The position numbers and the translations under genes are program-made. A stretch of 64,000 nucleotides of DNA from Lachnospiraceae bacterium (GTDB taxonomy: Bacteria; Bacillota; Clostridia; Lachnospirales; Lachnospiraceae): positions 768,437 through 832,436 of the forward strand of contig JAKVNF010000004.1 in assembly GCA_022483465.1 (NCBI GenBank). The letters are read 5' to 3'. The notes beneath the pieces are model-generated. The model made no database searches. It worked only from the letters and a program-made list of their open reading frames with translations, and had not been told where the DNA came from. Positions 44,618 through 53,915 of the stretch are shown piece by piece (the stretch's first letter is position 1; every line of letters begins with the position of its first letter).

Positions 44618-45193
44618 ATGTTCGGAAAGACCAAAAAGAAACAGCAGAAAGACCCCAGATACCTGATCAGCATCACCAATGCGGAGACCTTCCTGCAGGA
44701 TCCCCTGCAGCTTCGGCAGTACTGCAGCCTGGAATACGAGCGGGAGCAGATCGCCGTGCTGCTGGGCTCCTTCTTTGAGACGGCGCTGGTGGCACTCTAC
44801 AGCGAAAAGACCGTGCAGGGACAGGCGGACGCGGCGCATGCGGCAGTCCACATCACGATGATGGCGAAGACCATCGCCTCCGCCATGCAGTACCGGCAGG
44901 AGCGCCCCAAGGAGGCGGAACTCACCCCCGAGGAGTGCTATCAGGCGTATTTAAAGGTGGCGGACCAGGACCAGCTCCTCGTTCTGCTTGCCCACGCGGC
45001 GGAGCAGAAGCTCGGAAAGCGGATCGACAGGAAGGCCTATGCGGAGAACGCGCGGAACTTTTTCCGCAGGGAGATGCGCCTTGACGTGGACGACATGTAC
45101 CGCAGGATGATGGTCCCGGGGCAGACCCAGACCCCGGAGGCGTATGCCAGGGAGTACGCGGCGGCGTACGAAGCGCGAAATCAGAGCGCCTGA
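44618..45193 (+). CDS. Soluble helical protein, unknown function
   Basis: A 191-residue protein with AAGGAGAA before ATG 44618. It is mostly helical, with no signal or membrane segment (ISITNAETFLQDPLQLRQYC, QYRQERPKEAELTPEECYQAYL). I recognise no family. It stands between the thiC relic and a strong terminator. Confidence 0.6.
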   Translation: MFGKTKKKQQKDPRYLISITNAETFLQDPLQLRQYCSLEYEREQIAVLLGSFFETALVALYSEKTVQGQADAAHAAVHITMMAKTIASAMQYRQERPKEAELTPEECYQAYLKVADQDQLLVLLAHAAEQKLGKRIDRKAYAENARNFFRREMRLDVDDMYRRMMVPGQTQTPEAYAREYAAAYEARNQSA

Positions 45194-45209
45194 AGACAGG
45201 TGGAAGGAG

Positions 45210-45239
45210 AAAACGGAGCGCCATGTGGCGCTCCGTTTT
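45210..45239. terminator. Terminator after the 191-residue gene
   Basis: AAAACGGAGCGCCA-TG-TGGCGCTCCGTTTT is a perfect 14-bp stem with A/T-rich feet, able to work on both strands. Confidence 0.85.
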
Positions 45240-45284
45240 CTGCTGCCCGGACATATTTCCGGCTGCCGTCTGAAGTTTGATGGA

Positions 45285-45319
45285 TAAAAAAGACAGGCAC
45301 CGCCGGGCGAGCGGTACCT
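45285..45319 (-). terminator. Terminator downstream of rep
   Basis: On the - strand AGGTACCGC-(TCGCCC)-GGCGGTGCCT is followed by GTCTTTTTTAT. It lies 130 bp after the rep stop. Between them are two more hairpins (45404-45431 and about 45335-45365). Confidence 0.7.
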
Positions 45320-45448
45320 GCTGAGGGAGGATGACTGCGGCGGATCGGAGCCAAACCGCAGTATTATGAAAAAGCTTTGCTGCCTGTTCACGGTTACAGC
45401 ATAGCGGGGGCAGGTAAAACCTGACCCCCGCGTTCCGTAAAGAACTGG

Positions 45449-46681
45449 TTAAGAATGGTCCCCGCTTCCCTCGTGCAGCACGGCGTACTCGATGGAGTCG
45501 AAATCGTAGTCCTGCTGTTCGAAGCGGTCGAAGGCGCCCTTCTTTGCCGCGGCCTTCCTGGGCTGCCTGGGCTCTGCCTTCTGGTATCCGTCCTTGATGG
45601 CCTTGATGAGCCACCCCGTCGGGTTCTCCACGCCGGTGGTCTTGTCGAGAAGATCGCAGGCCGTCCGGATCTTCTCCAGGTCAAAGTCCGCCGCCTCGGC
45701 GATCTTGCGGATGTCCCGCACCGGGAAGGACTCCCCCAGGATGTCGCGGATCTGGAAGAGGAGCTCGATCTTCTGGTCCTCGGTCAGCTCCACCGGCTCC
45801 TCCTTCTTGGCCGCATCCCGCAGTACCACGGTGAAGTCGACGCCGTAGACCTTGCCGCCCTGGCCGTGCTTGATCGTGTCATAGGTGACATGCAGGTCGG
45901 AGATGTCGTTGATCTCGTTGACAGCCCGGTCCAGGGCCTTGCGCTTGAAGTCGGACCAGTTGGTGAGCATCTTCTCCGGGGAGATCTCCACCGCCTTGTC
46001 GAAGTCCGGGTTGGCCTGGTTGTTCAGGACCCGCTTGACCTTGTCCAGCTCCGCGTTGACGATGCCGAGTTCCAATTTGAGCTCCGAGAGGGAGAAGCGG
46101 ATCTTGTAGGTGGAGGCGCTGCTCCCCTGGTCGTCCCGGCTGTGGTAGCACTTGGACTTTAACAGCTCATAGAGCCGGAAGCTGTAGTTGCTGGTGAACT
46201 TGAGCATGATGGAGAGGTTCAGGCGGGAGTAATTGCGCTTGAGCTGCAGCAGCATGTTCCGGAGGGCGTGGTTATACTCTATGGAAAAGACGCCGTCCTT
46301 GCACTCGGCGGAGATGACCACCGCCACGTACCGGAAGGTCCGGCTGTCCTCGGAGGACATGCCGATGGACTTGCCGGTCATCTCCTTCGCCACCTGGTTG
46401 AGCTGCTGGTAGAAACTCCCGGAGTTGGCGCCGAGCGCTTTGCGCAGCTCCGCCACGTTCATGCGGGAGTAGACGGACTCGTTCTCCGAGGCGCCGGTCT
46501 CAAAGCGGTCGCTGTTGGCCAGGGAGATCGCCATGATCTTGTTCTCCAGAAGGCTCGACTTGTACTTGGAGCCGATCAGAAAGTTGGATTTGTTGTAGAT
46601 GTTGATCTCGGAGGGCACAAAAGAGCCCGCCTCCTCCTTCTTTTTCTTTCCCGTGTTCTTTCCCGCAGCCTGTGCGCGCAT
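45449..46681 (-). CDS. rep: Rep_3/RepB-type replication initiator
   Basis: A 410-residue protein. After a Lys-rich start comes the typical initiator start (SEINIYNKSNFLIGSKYKSSLLENKIMA) and two winged-helix parts (SGSFYQQLNQVAKEMTGKSI; YSFRLYELLKSKCYHSR, YKIRFSLSELKLELGI, with NWSDFKRKALDRAVNEIN). Plasmid Rep_3 proteins bind iterons and open the origin. The upstream region indeed has many iterons. The C-terminal 120 residues (TEDQKIELLFQIRDIL...) are extra. No parA/parB or mob gene is near. Confidence 0.88.
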   Translation of the reverse strand: MRAQAAGKNTGKKKKEEAGSFVPSEINIYNKSNFLIGSKYKSSLLENKIMAISLANSDRFETGASENESVYSRMNVAELRKALGANSGSFYQQLNQVAKEMTGKSIGMSSEDSRTFRYVAVVISAECKDGVFSIEYNHALRNMLLQLKRNYSRLNLSIMLKFTSNYSFRLYELLKSKCYHSRDDQGSSASTYKIRFSLSELKLELGIVNAELDKVKRVLNNQANPDFDKAVEISPEKMLTNWSDFKRKALDRAVNEINDISDLHVTYDTIKHGQGGKVYGVDFTVVLRDAAKKEEPVELTEDQKIELLFQIRDILGESFPVRDIRKIAEAADFDLEKIRTACDLLDKTTGVENPTGWLIKAIKDGYQKAEPRQPRKAAAKKGAFDRFEQQDYDFDSIEYAVLHEGSGDHS

Positions 46682-46709
46682 GTCCTGTCACCCCCAATGT
46701 CCCGGCGGT

Positions 46710-47375
46710 CTACAAATTGTCCATGAAACAGGAAACCGGACGCGAAAGGAGCGCAAAAACCTCCCCCCGCGTCTACATTTCGTCCATGAAATCTACATTT
46801 TGTCCGTTGAAAGGGATGATAGCAGAGGAGTTTCCCGGGTGCAACGGGAAAATCATGGTCAAAATGTAGATTTTTGATCTACATTTTGTCCGGCAAACCC
46901 GGGGCGCCTTCTACAAATTTGTCCGGAAGTTCCCCCAGGGCGGTCCGTGGAAACCGGATTTCTACAAAATTGTCCGGGAGTTCCCACCGCCCGGTCCGGA
47001 GGTTCCGAAAGACCTCTATATTTTTGTCCATGAAAAAATGACGAAACCGTCCCGGCCGCCATCGGGCGGATCGACAATTTCGCAAAAACTGTCGGAAAAA
47101 AGTGCGGTATCGGGTGTGGTTCCCCACCAGGGCCGGAAAATCTACAAAATGTCCGCAACTTCCCGCCGGATTCTACAGATTTGTCCGGAAGTTCCGGGCT
47201 GACATGTCCCGTTTTCCCTACCCGGCGGTCCCGAAGCGGCCCCGGAAACGTCCGGAACTTGCCACATTTTGGTCCCGGGAGCCGCCTTTTTGGCACTACC
47301 AAATTGTCCGGAGCTTCTATCGCGGGTGTCCTGCCCTTTCCACCGCCTGGTCCCGTCCTTTCTACAGATTTGTCC
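46710..47375 (+). repeat. Iteron array (plasmid-type origin)
   Basis: About eleven direct repeats of CTACAAATTTGTCC (variants with T for A and 13-14 bp) start near 46710, 46773, 46793, 46879, 46911, 46962, 47016, 47142, 47173, 47296 and 47362, with one inverted copy at 46858-46869. Several are followed by GG(A/G)AGTTCC. Spacing is irregular. The array lies just upstream of rep and is the likely origin of replication and rep operator. No clear DnaA box was picked out. Confidence 0.85.
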
Positions 47376-47506
47376 GGGAAACATCCCGGAAAGGCCTGGA
47401 AATCGGACATTTCCGGGTTCCGCAAAGAAAGAAACAAACTTGTTGCTGAAAAAATCAAGAAAAGGGTTTGTTTCGAAGAAGTCAGCCCGCCACATGGCGG
47501 GCCATT

Positions 47507-48409
47507 TCAGATGAGGCCCTCCTCCAAAAGCGCCCGGTGCAGGTGATTGAGGACCCGCTTCTTGTCGGCGCTCCAGAGGGGCGCCAGCAGAAGGCGCTTT
47601 GGTCCGTCCCCGGTGATTCGGTGGATCACACAGGAATCCGGCAGAATCCGGAGGCTCTCGACGATGAGATCCGTGTACTCCTCCAGGGAAAGCGTCGGAA
47701 AGGGCGTTTTCTGATAGGCATCCCCCAGGGCCGTGCCCCGAAGGACGTGCAGGAGCTGGAGCTTCACGCCATCTGGCGGGGGATTGAGGCCCGCAAGGTA
47801 GCGCACGGAAGAGAGCATGTCCTGCCTCGTCTCCCCTGGGAGCCCGAAGATCAGGTGGACGATGACGGGAATGCCAGCTGCCCGGAGCGCTTCATAGGTC
47901 TTCTCAAAGACGCTCCTTGGATATCCCCGGTTGCAGCGAGCCGCCGTCTCGTCGTTTGCGGTCTGGAGGCCAAGTTCCACCCAGACGGGCTTGATCTGAT
48001 TTAATTCCCGGAGCATGGCGAGTTTTTCCCCGTCGATGCAGTCCGGGCGGGTGCCGACAGAGAGGATCACAATCTCCGGCAGGGAGATGGCCTCCTGGTA
48101 GAGGGAAAAGAGGCGCCTCGTGTCGCCGTAGGTGTTGGTAAAGGACTGGAAGTAGGCGATGTACTTCTGGTCCTCTGGCGAAATGCCCCGGGGGAGCTTT
48201 CGCGCCACCTTCTCCTTGGCAAGGGCGATCTGCTCTTGGATGGGAAGAAAGGGCGCGGCAAAATCCCCCGAGCCGCCCTCCGAGCAGAACGTGCAGCCCC
48301 CGAAGGAGAGGGTGCCGTCCCGGTTCGGACAGGTGCAGCCGGAGGAGAGGGAGAGCTTGTAGACCTTGGTGCCATAGATGCGTTTGAGGTAATCCGATAG
48401 AAAGATCAT
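47507..48409 (-). CDS. TIGR01212-type radical SAM protein (YhcC-like)
   Basis: A 300-residue protein. The radical-SAM cysteines are in SSGCTCPNRDGTLSFGGCTFC, which is spaced as in YhcC/TIGR01212 rather than the usual CxxxCxxC. Downstream are SVGTRPDCID, VWVELGLQTAND and HLIFGLPGETRQDML. The substrate is unknown. It is the gene next to the iteron array but faces away from it, and a small hairpin (47486-47503) follows the stop. Confidence 0.88.
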   Translation of the reverse strand: MIFLSDYLKRIYGTKVYKLSLSSGCTCPNRDGTLSFGGCTFCSEGGSGDFAAPFLPIQEQIALAKEKVARKLPRGISPEDQKYIAYFQSFTNTYGDTRRLFSLYQEAISLPEIVILSVGTRPDCIDGEKLAMLRELNQIKPVWVELGLQTANDETAARCNRGYPRSVFEKTYEALRAAGIPVIVHLIFGLPGETRQDMLSSVRYLAGLNPPPDGVKLQLLHVLRGTALGDAYQKTPFPTLSLEEYTDLIVESLRILPDSCVIHRITGDGPKRLLLAPLWSADKKRVLNHLHRALLEEGLI

Positions 48410-48442
48410 GTCTGGATGATACCATCCCGGAGCACAAAAAAA

Positions 48443-48466
48443 TCAGGTTTCCCGGGGGAAACCTGA
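48443..48466 (-). terminator. Terminator of the HIT gene
   Basis: TCAGGTTTCCC-GG-GGGAAACCTGA; on the - strand followed by TTTTTTT (48442-48436). Confidence 0.8.
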
Positions 48467-48493
48467 CATTTTCCAGTGCGTTTTGCAGCTGCC

Positions 48494-48922
48494 TTACAGC
48501 GCTGCCCTGATCTTCTCGATGAGCTCCTGGTACTCGGCATCTGTGAGCTCCGCTTTGTGGGGATTCATCGCAAACACATCGCCCCACTCATAGCCGTCCC
48601 TGTACTTGGGCACCAGGTGGACATGCAGGTGGTGCATCGTGTCCCCGTAGGCGCCGAAGTTGATCTTGTCCGGTTGAAAGACCTTGTGCAGGCAGACGGC
48701 CGCCCGGTTGATGTCCTCAATGTACTGGGCCCGCTCCTCCTTCGTGAGCTCCGTGATGTCATCCACGTGCCGTTTGCAGGCGACGATCACCCGCCCCGGG
48801 TGGCTCTGCTCCTTAAAGAGGATGAGTTTGGACATCGGCAGCTCGCAGATCTTGATGCCGAAGGCGTCCAGCGCCTTGCCCTCTGCGCAGTAGGCGCAGT
48901 CCTTGTGCAGTTCTTCTTCCAT
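48494..48922 (-). CDS. HIT-family nucleotide hydrolase/transferase
   Basis: A 142-residue protein with the histidine triad HHLHVHLVPK (HxHxH) and a Cys pair (CAYCAEG) at the N-terminus. HIT proteins cut nucleoside phosphoramidates or dinucleotides. ATG 48922 has AAGGAAG upstream; the frame is open further but without a ribosome site. It lies 22 bp after the AraC gene on the same strand. Confidence 0.9.
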   Translation of the reverse strand: MEEELHKDCAYCAEGKALDAFGIKICELPMSKLILFKEQSHPGRVIVACKRHVDDITELTKEERAQYIEDINRAAVCLHKVFQPDKINFGAYGDTMHHLHVHLVPKYRDGYEWGDVFAMNPHKAELTDAEYQELIEKIRAAL

Positions 48923-48944
48923 GATTGACTTCCTTCCTTTCCCG

Positions 48945-49841
48945 TTACTGGTTTTCTTTTGCAGACCCGGCGGTCCCGGCCTCCGACACCTCCAGGTACT
49001 GGCTCGGGGACATGCCGTACTCCTTCCGGAAGGCCCGGTAGAAGGCACTGTAGTCCGAAAAGCCGTACTGCGCGGCGGCGCGGGAGAGGTTCTCTCCGGA
49101 CAGCAGCGCGCTGCGGCAGGCGTCAAGCCGCTTTTTCTGAAGGTACTGGTGCACCGAGATGCCGAGGGTGTCGCGAAACAGATGGGCGATGTAATACTTG
49201 GACACGTAAAAGTGCTCCGCCAGGCGGTCCAGGGAGAGGTTTTCCGCAAGGTGCTCCTCGAGGTAGGCGAGGATCTCCTGGAACAGGTCCTTCTCACTTC
49301 CCGTCCCCCGATGCTCCTCCTCGTAGACGCAGCGGTTCATGGACAGCAGCAGGTCGCAGACGCACAGGTTTAAAAAGGCGCTCCGGCCGTACCGGTTGCC
49401 GTGGACCTCCTCCAAAAGGCGGATCATCTTGGAGAGGATCAGGTTGAAGCCGTTGGAGGGAAAGCGGAAGAGATAGCGCTTCCCGGAGGCCGCCTGCTGG
49501 AACAGGTAGGCGTAGTCCGGGGACTCGGACAGGAGCCTGGCGGCGAAGTCCGCGCTGACCCAGAACACAAACCGGCGGTAGGGGACCTCCGTGTCCTTTG
49601 CGACCACCGAGTGGTGCAGGACCCCCGGCGGGATCAGGGCCAGGGTCTCCCGCTGCAGGGGCATCACGTCATCGCCGATCATGATCGCCGCATCCCCCTC
49701 GAGAAACAGGTAGAACTCATAGTAGTCGTGCCGGTGGGGCGCGACCTGCTGAAAGTGGAGGTCACTGTAATAGTAGATCTCGAAGTCCTTCGAGAGCATG
49801 TGCTGGCGGGTATTGAAGGCGGAGCGCAGTTCCTGTTTCAT
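48945..49841 (-). CDS. AraC-family regulator, likely of hexuronate use
   Basis: A 298-residue protein. The N-terminal cupin (HRHDYYEFYLFLEGDAAIMIGDD, PGVLHHSVV) binds the signal; the C-terminal 100 residues carry two AraC helix-turn-helices (LSLDRLAEHFYVSKYYIAHLF; LSRAAAQYGFSDYSAFYRAFR). It is divergent from uxuA across a 255-bp gap with palindromes, so it probably controls uxuA-uxuB. This is an inference from position. Confidence 0.85.
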   Translation of the reverse strand: MKQELRSAFNTRQHMLSKDFEIYYYSDLHFQQVAPHRHDYYEFYLFLEGDAAIMIGDDVMPLQRETLALIPPGVLHHSVVAKDTEVPYRRFVFWVSADFAARLLSESPDYAYLFQQAASGKRYLFRFPSNGFNLILSKMIRLLEEVHGNRYGRSAFLNLCVCDLLLSMNRCVYEEEHRGTGSEKDLFQEILAYLEEHLAENLSLDRLAEHFYVSKYYIAHLFRDTLGISVHQYLQKKRLDACRSALLSGENLSRAAAQYGFSDYSAFYRAFRKEYGMSPSQYLEVSEAGTAGSAKENQ

Positions 49842-49928
49842 GTCCTACTCGATCCCCTTGGAAAAACACGCTGTAACTGTTTACATCTTACCAAAGCCCA
49901 TCCTAACACGTTTCCTGTGCCGTGAAAA

Positions 49929-49954
49929 GTAAGCTCTTACATTTCTGAAAGAGC
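49929..49954. promoter_or_regulatory. Palindromes in the araC-uxuA gap (operator candidates)
   Basis: GTAAGCTCTTAC (49929-49940) is a perfect 12-bp palindrome. GCTCTT (49933-49938) and AAGAGC (49949-49954) form a second dyad overlapping it. They lie between the divergent genes, where an AraC-type or catabolite regulator could bind. Confidence 0.45.
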
Positions 49955-50096
49955 AACTTTTGCAATATAGATGACAACCCTGACAATCGAAAGTCCATGG
50001 GCAGATCTGTTAGAATGCAGAATGTCAGGAGAACGAACTGACATACAGCAAACCGAAACAGAATCAGGGATATCGAAGGCAAGGAGGAAACCCACT

Positions 50097-51173
50097 ATGG
50101 AAATGACCATGCGCTGGTACGGCAGCAAGTTTGACACCGTGACCTTAAAGCAGATCCGTCAGACCGCCTACGTGACAGGCGTCATCACCATGCTTTACGA
50201 CAAGCAGCCCGGAGAGCTCTGGCCCCAGGACGAGATCCACGCACTCAAGCAGGAAGTGGAGGCCGCAGGCCTGCACATCTCCGGCATCGAGTCCGTCAAC
50301 GTCTCCGACGCGATCAAGACCGGCTCCAAGGATCGGGATAAGGACATCGATACTTATATCAAGTCCCTTGAGAACCTGGGCAAGGAGGACATCCACCTGG
50401 TCTGCTACAACTTCATGCCGGTCTTTGACTGGACCAGAACCGAGCTCGCCAGAAGACGTCCCGATGGGTCCACGGTCCTGGCCTACACCCAGGAGGCGGT
50501 GGACGCGATTCACCCCGAGGACATGTTCAACTCGATCAAGGACAGCATGAACGGCACCGTGATGCCCGGCTGGGAGCCGGAGCGCATGGCCCACGTCAAG
50601 GAGCTCTTTGCCCTGTACAAGGACATCGACGAGGAGAAGCTCTTTGACAACCTGGTCTACTTCCTGAAGGCGATCATGCCGGTCTGCAACAAGTACGACA
50701 TCAAGATGGCAATCCACCCGGACGATCCCGCCTGGAGCGTCTTCGGACTGCCCCGCATCATCACCAGCAAGGAGAAGATCCAGCGGATGCTGAAGGCCGT
50801 GGACGATGTCCACAACGGCGTCACGCTCTGCACCGGATCCCTGGGCACGAGCCTCTCCAACGATCTGCCGGACATCATCCGGTCGATCCCCGGGAGAATC
50901 CACTTCGCCCATGTGCGGAACTTAAAGTTCAACAGCCCGACCAACTTCGAGGAGGCCGCGCACCTCTCCAGCGACGGCACCTTCGACATGTATGAGATCG
51001 TCAAGGCCCTCTATGACATCGGCTTTACCGGACCAATCCGCCCGGACCACGGCCGCATGATCTGGGACGAGGTGGCCATGCCCGGCTACGGCCTCTACGA
51101 CCGTGCCCTGGGTGCAGCGTACATCTGCGGACTCTGGGAGGCCATTGACAAGGCTGAGAAGCGCGGCGTCTAA
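50097..51173 (+). CDS. uxuA: Mannonate dehydratase
   Basis: A 358-residue TIM-barrel enzyme that turns D-mannonate into 2-keto-3-deoxygluconate. Typical are the start (MRWYGSKFDTVTLKQIRQT), HLVCYNFMPVFDWTRT, MAIHPDDPAWSVFGLPRI, LCTGSLG, HFAHVRN (metal ligands) and RPDHGRMIW. ATG 50097 follows AAGGAGG. The longer frame from 49971 crosses the control region and was rejected. uxuB follows after 29 bp. Confidence 0.95.
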   Translation: MEMTMRWYGSKFDTVTLKQIRQTAYVTGVITMLYDKQPGELWPQDEIHALKQEVEAAGLHISGIESVNVSDAIKTGSKDRDKDIDTYIKSLENLGKEDIHLVCYNFMPVFDWTRTELARRRPDGSTVLAYTQEAVDAIHPEDMFNSIKDSMNGTVMPGWEPERMAHVKELFALYKDIDEEKLFDNLVYFLKAIMPVCNKYDIKMAIHPDDPAWSVFGLPRIITSKEKIQRMLKAVDDVHNGVTLCTGSLGTSLSNDLPDIIRSIPGRIHFAHVRNLKFNSPTNFEEAAHLSSDGTFDMYEIVKALYDIGFTGPIRPDHGRMIWDEVAMPGYGLYDRALGAAYICGLWEAIDKAEKRGV

Positions 51174-51202
51174 AGAAGAAGGAATAGGGAGGTATATACA
51201 TC

Positions 51203-52828
51203 ATGAAGCTTTCTGTAAAGGGACTTGAGAATGCAGCGGAGTGGACCGAGAAGGGCTACGCCCTGCCGAAATTTGACCGGGAGGCGATGATCGCCAAGAC
51301 CGTGAAGAACCCGACCTGGGTGCACTTCGGCGCCGGCAACATCTTCCGTGCCTTCCACGCCAACCTCGCCCAGCGCATGCTGGATGAGGGGGCCTCTGAC
51401 ACCGGCATCACGGTGGCCGAGGGCTTTGACTACGAGATCATCGAGAAGCAGTACCGCCCGCACGACAACCTGTCGGTGCTCGTGACCCTCAAGGCCGACG
51501 GCAACATCGAGAAGACCGTGATCGGCTCCATCGCGGAGTCCTGCATCCTCGACTCGGAGAATGCCGCGGAGTACGGCCGGCTGAAGGAGATCTTCTCCTC
51601 TGACTCCCTGCAGCTTTGCACCTTCACGGTGACGGAGAAGGGATACAGCCTGGTGAACGGCAGGGGCGAGCAGCTCCCCACCGTCACCGCAGACTTTGCA
51701 GCGGGCCCGGAGAAGCCGGCAAGCTACATGGGCAAGGTGGTCTCCCTCCTGTACACGAGATATCTGGCAGGCAAGAAGCCCATCGCCATGGTCTCCACCG
51801 ACAACTGCTCCCACAACGGCGAGAAGCTCTTCGGCGCTGTGATGGCCTTCGCCAATGCCTGGATTGCCAACGGCCTTGCCGAGAAGGGCTTTGCCGACTA
51901 CCTGCAGGATGAGACCAAGGTCTCCTTCCCCTGGTCCATGATTGACAAGATCACGCCCCGCCCGGATGCGTCGGTGGAGCAGATCCTCGCCAAGGACGGC
52001 CTCGAGGACCTCGAGCCCGTCATCACCTCCAAGAAGACCTACGTCGCGCCCTTCGTCAACGCCGAAGAGACCGAGTACCTGGTGGTGGAGGACAAGTTCC
52101 CGAACGGAAGACCTGCCCTGGAGAAGGTCGGCGTCATCTTCACGGACCGTGACACCGTCAACAAGGTGGAGCGCATGAAGGTCACCACCTGCCTGAACCC
52201 GCTGCACACGGCTCTGGCTGTCTACGGCTGCCTTCTTGGCTACACCAAGATCTCCGACGAGATGAAGGATGAGGACCTGGTGAAGCTGGTCCGCACCATC
52301 GGCTACAAGGAGGGACTTCCGGTCGTTGTGAACCCCGGTGTTCTGGATCCCAAGGAGTTCATCGACACGGTCGTCAACGTCCGCATCCCGAACCCCTTCA
52401 TGCCCGATACGCCGCAGCGCATTGCCACCGATACCTCCCAGAAGCTCTCGATCCGCTATGGCGAGACCATCAAGAGCTATCTGGCCGATTCGAAGCTGGA
52501 TGTGATGGATCTCAAGCTGATTCCGCTGGTACAGGCGGGATGGCTCCGGTATCTCATGGCTGTGGACGACAACGGGGCTGCCTTTGAGCCCTCACCCGAT
52601 CCGCTCCTTGCGGACTGCCAGAAGTACGTGAAGGACTTCTCCCTCGGACAGAAGGTCTCGAAGGAGGAGGCCAGGAAGGCCCTCCTTCCGCTCCTGAAGA
52701 ACGCCCAGATCTTCGGCGTCGACCTGGAGCAGGCCGGCCTTGCCGACCGCGTCGCCGGGTACTTCACCGAGCTCATTGACGGTGCCGGTGCGGTGCGCAG
52801 AACCCTCCACAAGTACGTGAACGACTGA
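51203..52828 (+). CDS. uxuB: Fructuronate reductase (mannitol dehydrogenase family)
   Basis: A 541-residue NAD-dependent enzyme reducing D-fructuronate to D-mannonate, the step before UxuA. The N-terminal Rossmann segment is WVHFGAGNIFRAFHANLAQ; MVSTDNCSHNGEKL, FPWSMIDKITPRP, TCLNPLHTALAVYG and the catalytic Lys region are typical of the long-chain polyol dehydrogenases. A strong terminator ends the operon. Confidence 0.92.
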   Translation: MKLSVKGLENAAEWTEKGYALPKFDREAMIAKTVKNPTWVHFGAGNIFRAFHANLAQRMLDEGASDTGITVAEGFDYEIIEKQYRPHDNLSVLVTLKADGNIEKTVIGSIAESCILDSENAAEYGRLKEIFSSDSLQLCTFTVTEKGYSLVNGRGEQLPTVTADFAAGPEKPASYMGKVVSLLYTRYLAGKKPIAMVSTDNCSHNGEKLFGAVMAFANAWIANGLAEKGFADYLQDETKVSFPWSMIDKITPRPDASVEQILAKDGLEDLEPVITSKKTYVAPFVNAEETEYLVVEDKFPNGRPALEKVGVIFTDRDTVNKVERMKVTTCLNPLHTALAVYGCLLGYTKISDEMKDEDLVKLVRTIGYKEGLPVVVNPGVLDPKEFIDTVVNVRIPNPFMPDTPQRIATDTSQKLSIRYGETIKSYLADSKLDVMDLKLIPLVQAGWLRYLMAVDDNGAAFEPSPDPLLADCQKYVKDFSLGQKVSKEEARKALLPLLKNAQIFGVDLEQAGLADRVAGYFTELIDGAGAVRRTLHKYVND

Positions 52829-52866
52829 CCGTCGGGGTGGAAAATCGCCCTGAATCCTATATAATG

Positions 52867-52898
52867 AACCGTGCCGATACCAAGCGGCACGGTTTTTT
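52867..52898 (+). terminator. Terminator of the uxu operon
   Basis: AACCGTGCCG-ATACCAAG-CGGCACGGTT followed by TTTT, 38 bp after the uxuB stop. Confidence 0.9.
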
Positions 52899-52922
52899 GG
52901 TTTTCGGCCGCGGGAGATCTTC

Positions 52923-53888
52923 ATGCAGGATTTTGGGTCTAACCTTTCCTTTTCCCTGAGCGCCACGATGCCGGTGTTTGCCACGATGTGCGTGGGTTTT
53001 GCGCTGCACGCGCTGCACCTGATCGATGACGCCTTTGCGGAAAAGCTCAACAACTTTGTCTTTCGGATCGCCCTGCCGGTGCTCCTGTTCCAGGACCTGG
53101 CAGAGGCGGACTTTTTTGCCGTCTGGGACGGCCGCTACGTGCTGTTCTGCTTTCTGGCGACCCTCCTCTCCATCGCCCTGATGTCGGCGGTGGGGCGGTT
53201 TCTGGTCCGGGATGTCCCGGCCCGGGGGGAGTTCATCCAGGCCTCCTACCGAAGCAGCGCCGCGCTCCTCGGGGCCGCCTACATCGAAAACATGTATCAG
53301 ACGGCCGGCATGGCGCCGCTCATGATCATCGGGGCGGTGCCCCTCTACAACATCGCCGCGGTGACCATCCTGTCGGTGACCTCCCGGGAGAACGGGGGCG
53401 GAAAGGTGGACCGGGCACTTCTTGTAAAGACCGCAAAGCGGGTCGTCACCAATCCCATCATCGACGGGATCCTGGTGGGCCTTGTCTGGTCGGTGCTTTG
53501 CCTTCCCCTGCCCGCCATCCCCGCCAAGGTGGTTTCGAATATCGCCCAGACCGCATCGCCCCTTGGGCTTCTTGCCATGGGCGCGAGCATTGATTTCAAG
53601 AAGGTCCGGGGGGTTCTGGGGCCCTCCCTGGCCGCGGTGTTCTGCAAGCTTGTCGGCCTCTGCGCCCTGTTTTTGCCGGTGGCGGTGGGGATGGGCTTTC
53701 GGACCCAGAAGCTGGTGGCGATCCTCGTCATGCTGGGGAGCCCCTCCACGGTGACCTGCTTTGTCATGGCGAAAAACATGGGCCACGAGGGGAGTCTCTC
53801 CTCCAATGCGGTGATGCTCTCCACCGTGCTCTCGAGTTTTACACTGACGCTATGGATCTGGCTTGCAAAGAGCCTTGGGTGGATCTGA
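52923..53888 (+). CDS. AEC-family transporter
   Basis: A 321-residue membrane protein with about ten helices in two halves (MPVFATMCVGFALHALHLID; FRIALPVLLFQDLAEADFFA; then NPIIDGILVGLVWSVL, PLGLLAMGASIDF, LVAILVMLGSPSTVTCFVMA). It is an auxin-efflux-carrier-type protein that in bacteria often moves organic acids. The substrate is unknown. It starts a run of genes ending near 58989, but the terminator just before it means it is not part of the uxu operon. Confidence 0.85.
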   Translation: MQDFGSNLSFSLSATMPVFATMCVGFALHALHLIDDAFAEKLNNFVFRIALPVLLFQDLAEADFFAVWDGRYVLFCFLATLLSIALMSAVGRFLVRDVPARGEFIQASYRSSAALLGAAYIENMYQTAGMAPLMIIGAVPLYNIAAVTILSVTSRENGGGKVDRALLVKTAKRVVTNPIIDGILVGLVWSVLCLPLPAIPAKVVSNIAQTASPLGLLAMGASIDFKKVRGVLGPSLAAVFCKLVGLCALFLPVAVGMGFRTQKLVAILVMLGSPSTVTCFVMAKNMGHEGSLSSNAVMLSTVLSSFTLTLWIWLAKSLGWI

Positions 53889-53915
53889 CGCCCGCCCCGC
53901 GGGATTGGAGGAAAC

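Noticed and set aside
46710..47375. CRISPR array
   Set aside because: The repeats are only 13-14 bp, degenerate and irregularly spaced, and stand before a Rep_3 gene, so they are iterons. No cas gene is near.
47102..47546. ORFs across the iteron region on both strands
   Set aside because: They are built from the repeats, lack ribosome sites and have no family similarity.
49971..50096. 42-codon N-terminal extension of UxuA
   Set aside because: It has no ribosome site, is not in the family and crosses the control region; ATG 50097 follows AAGGAGG.
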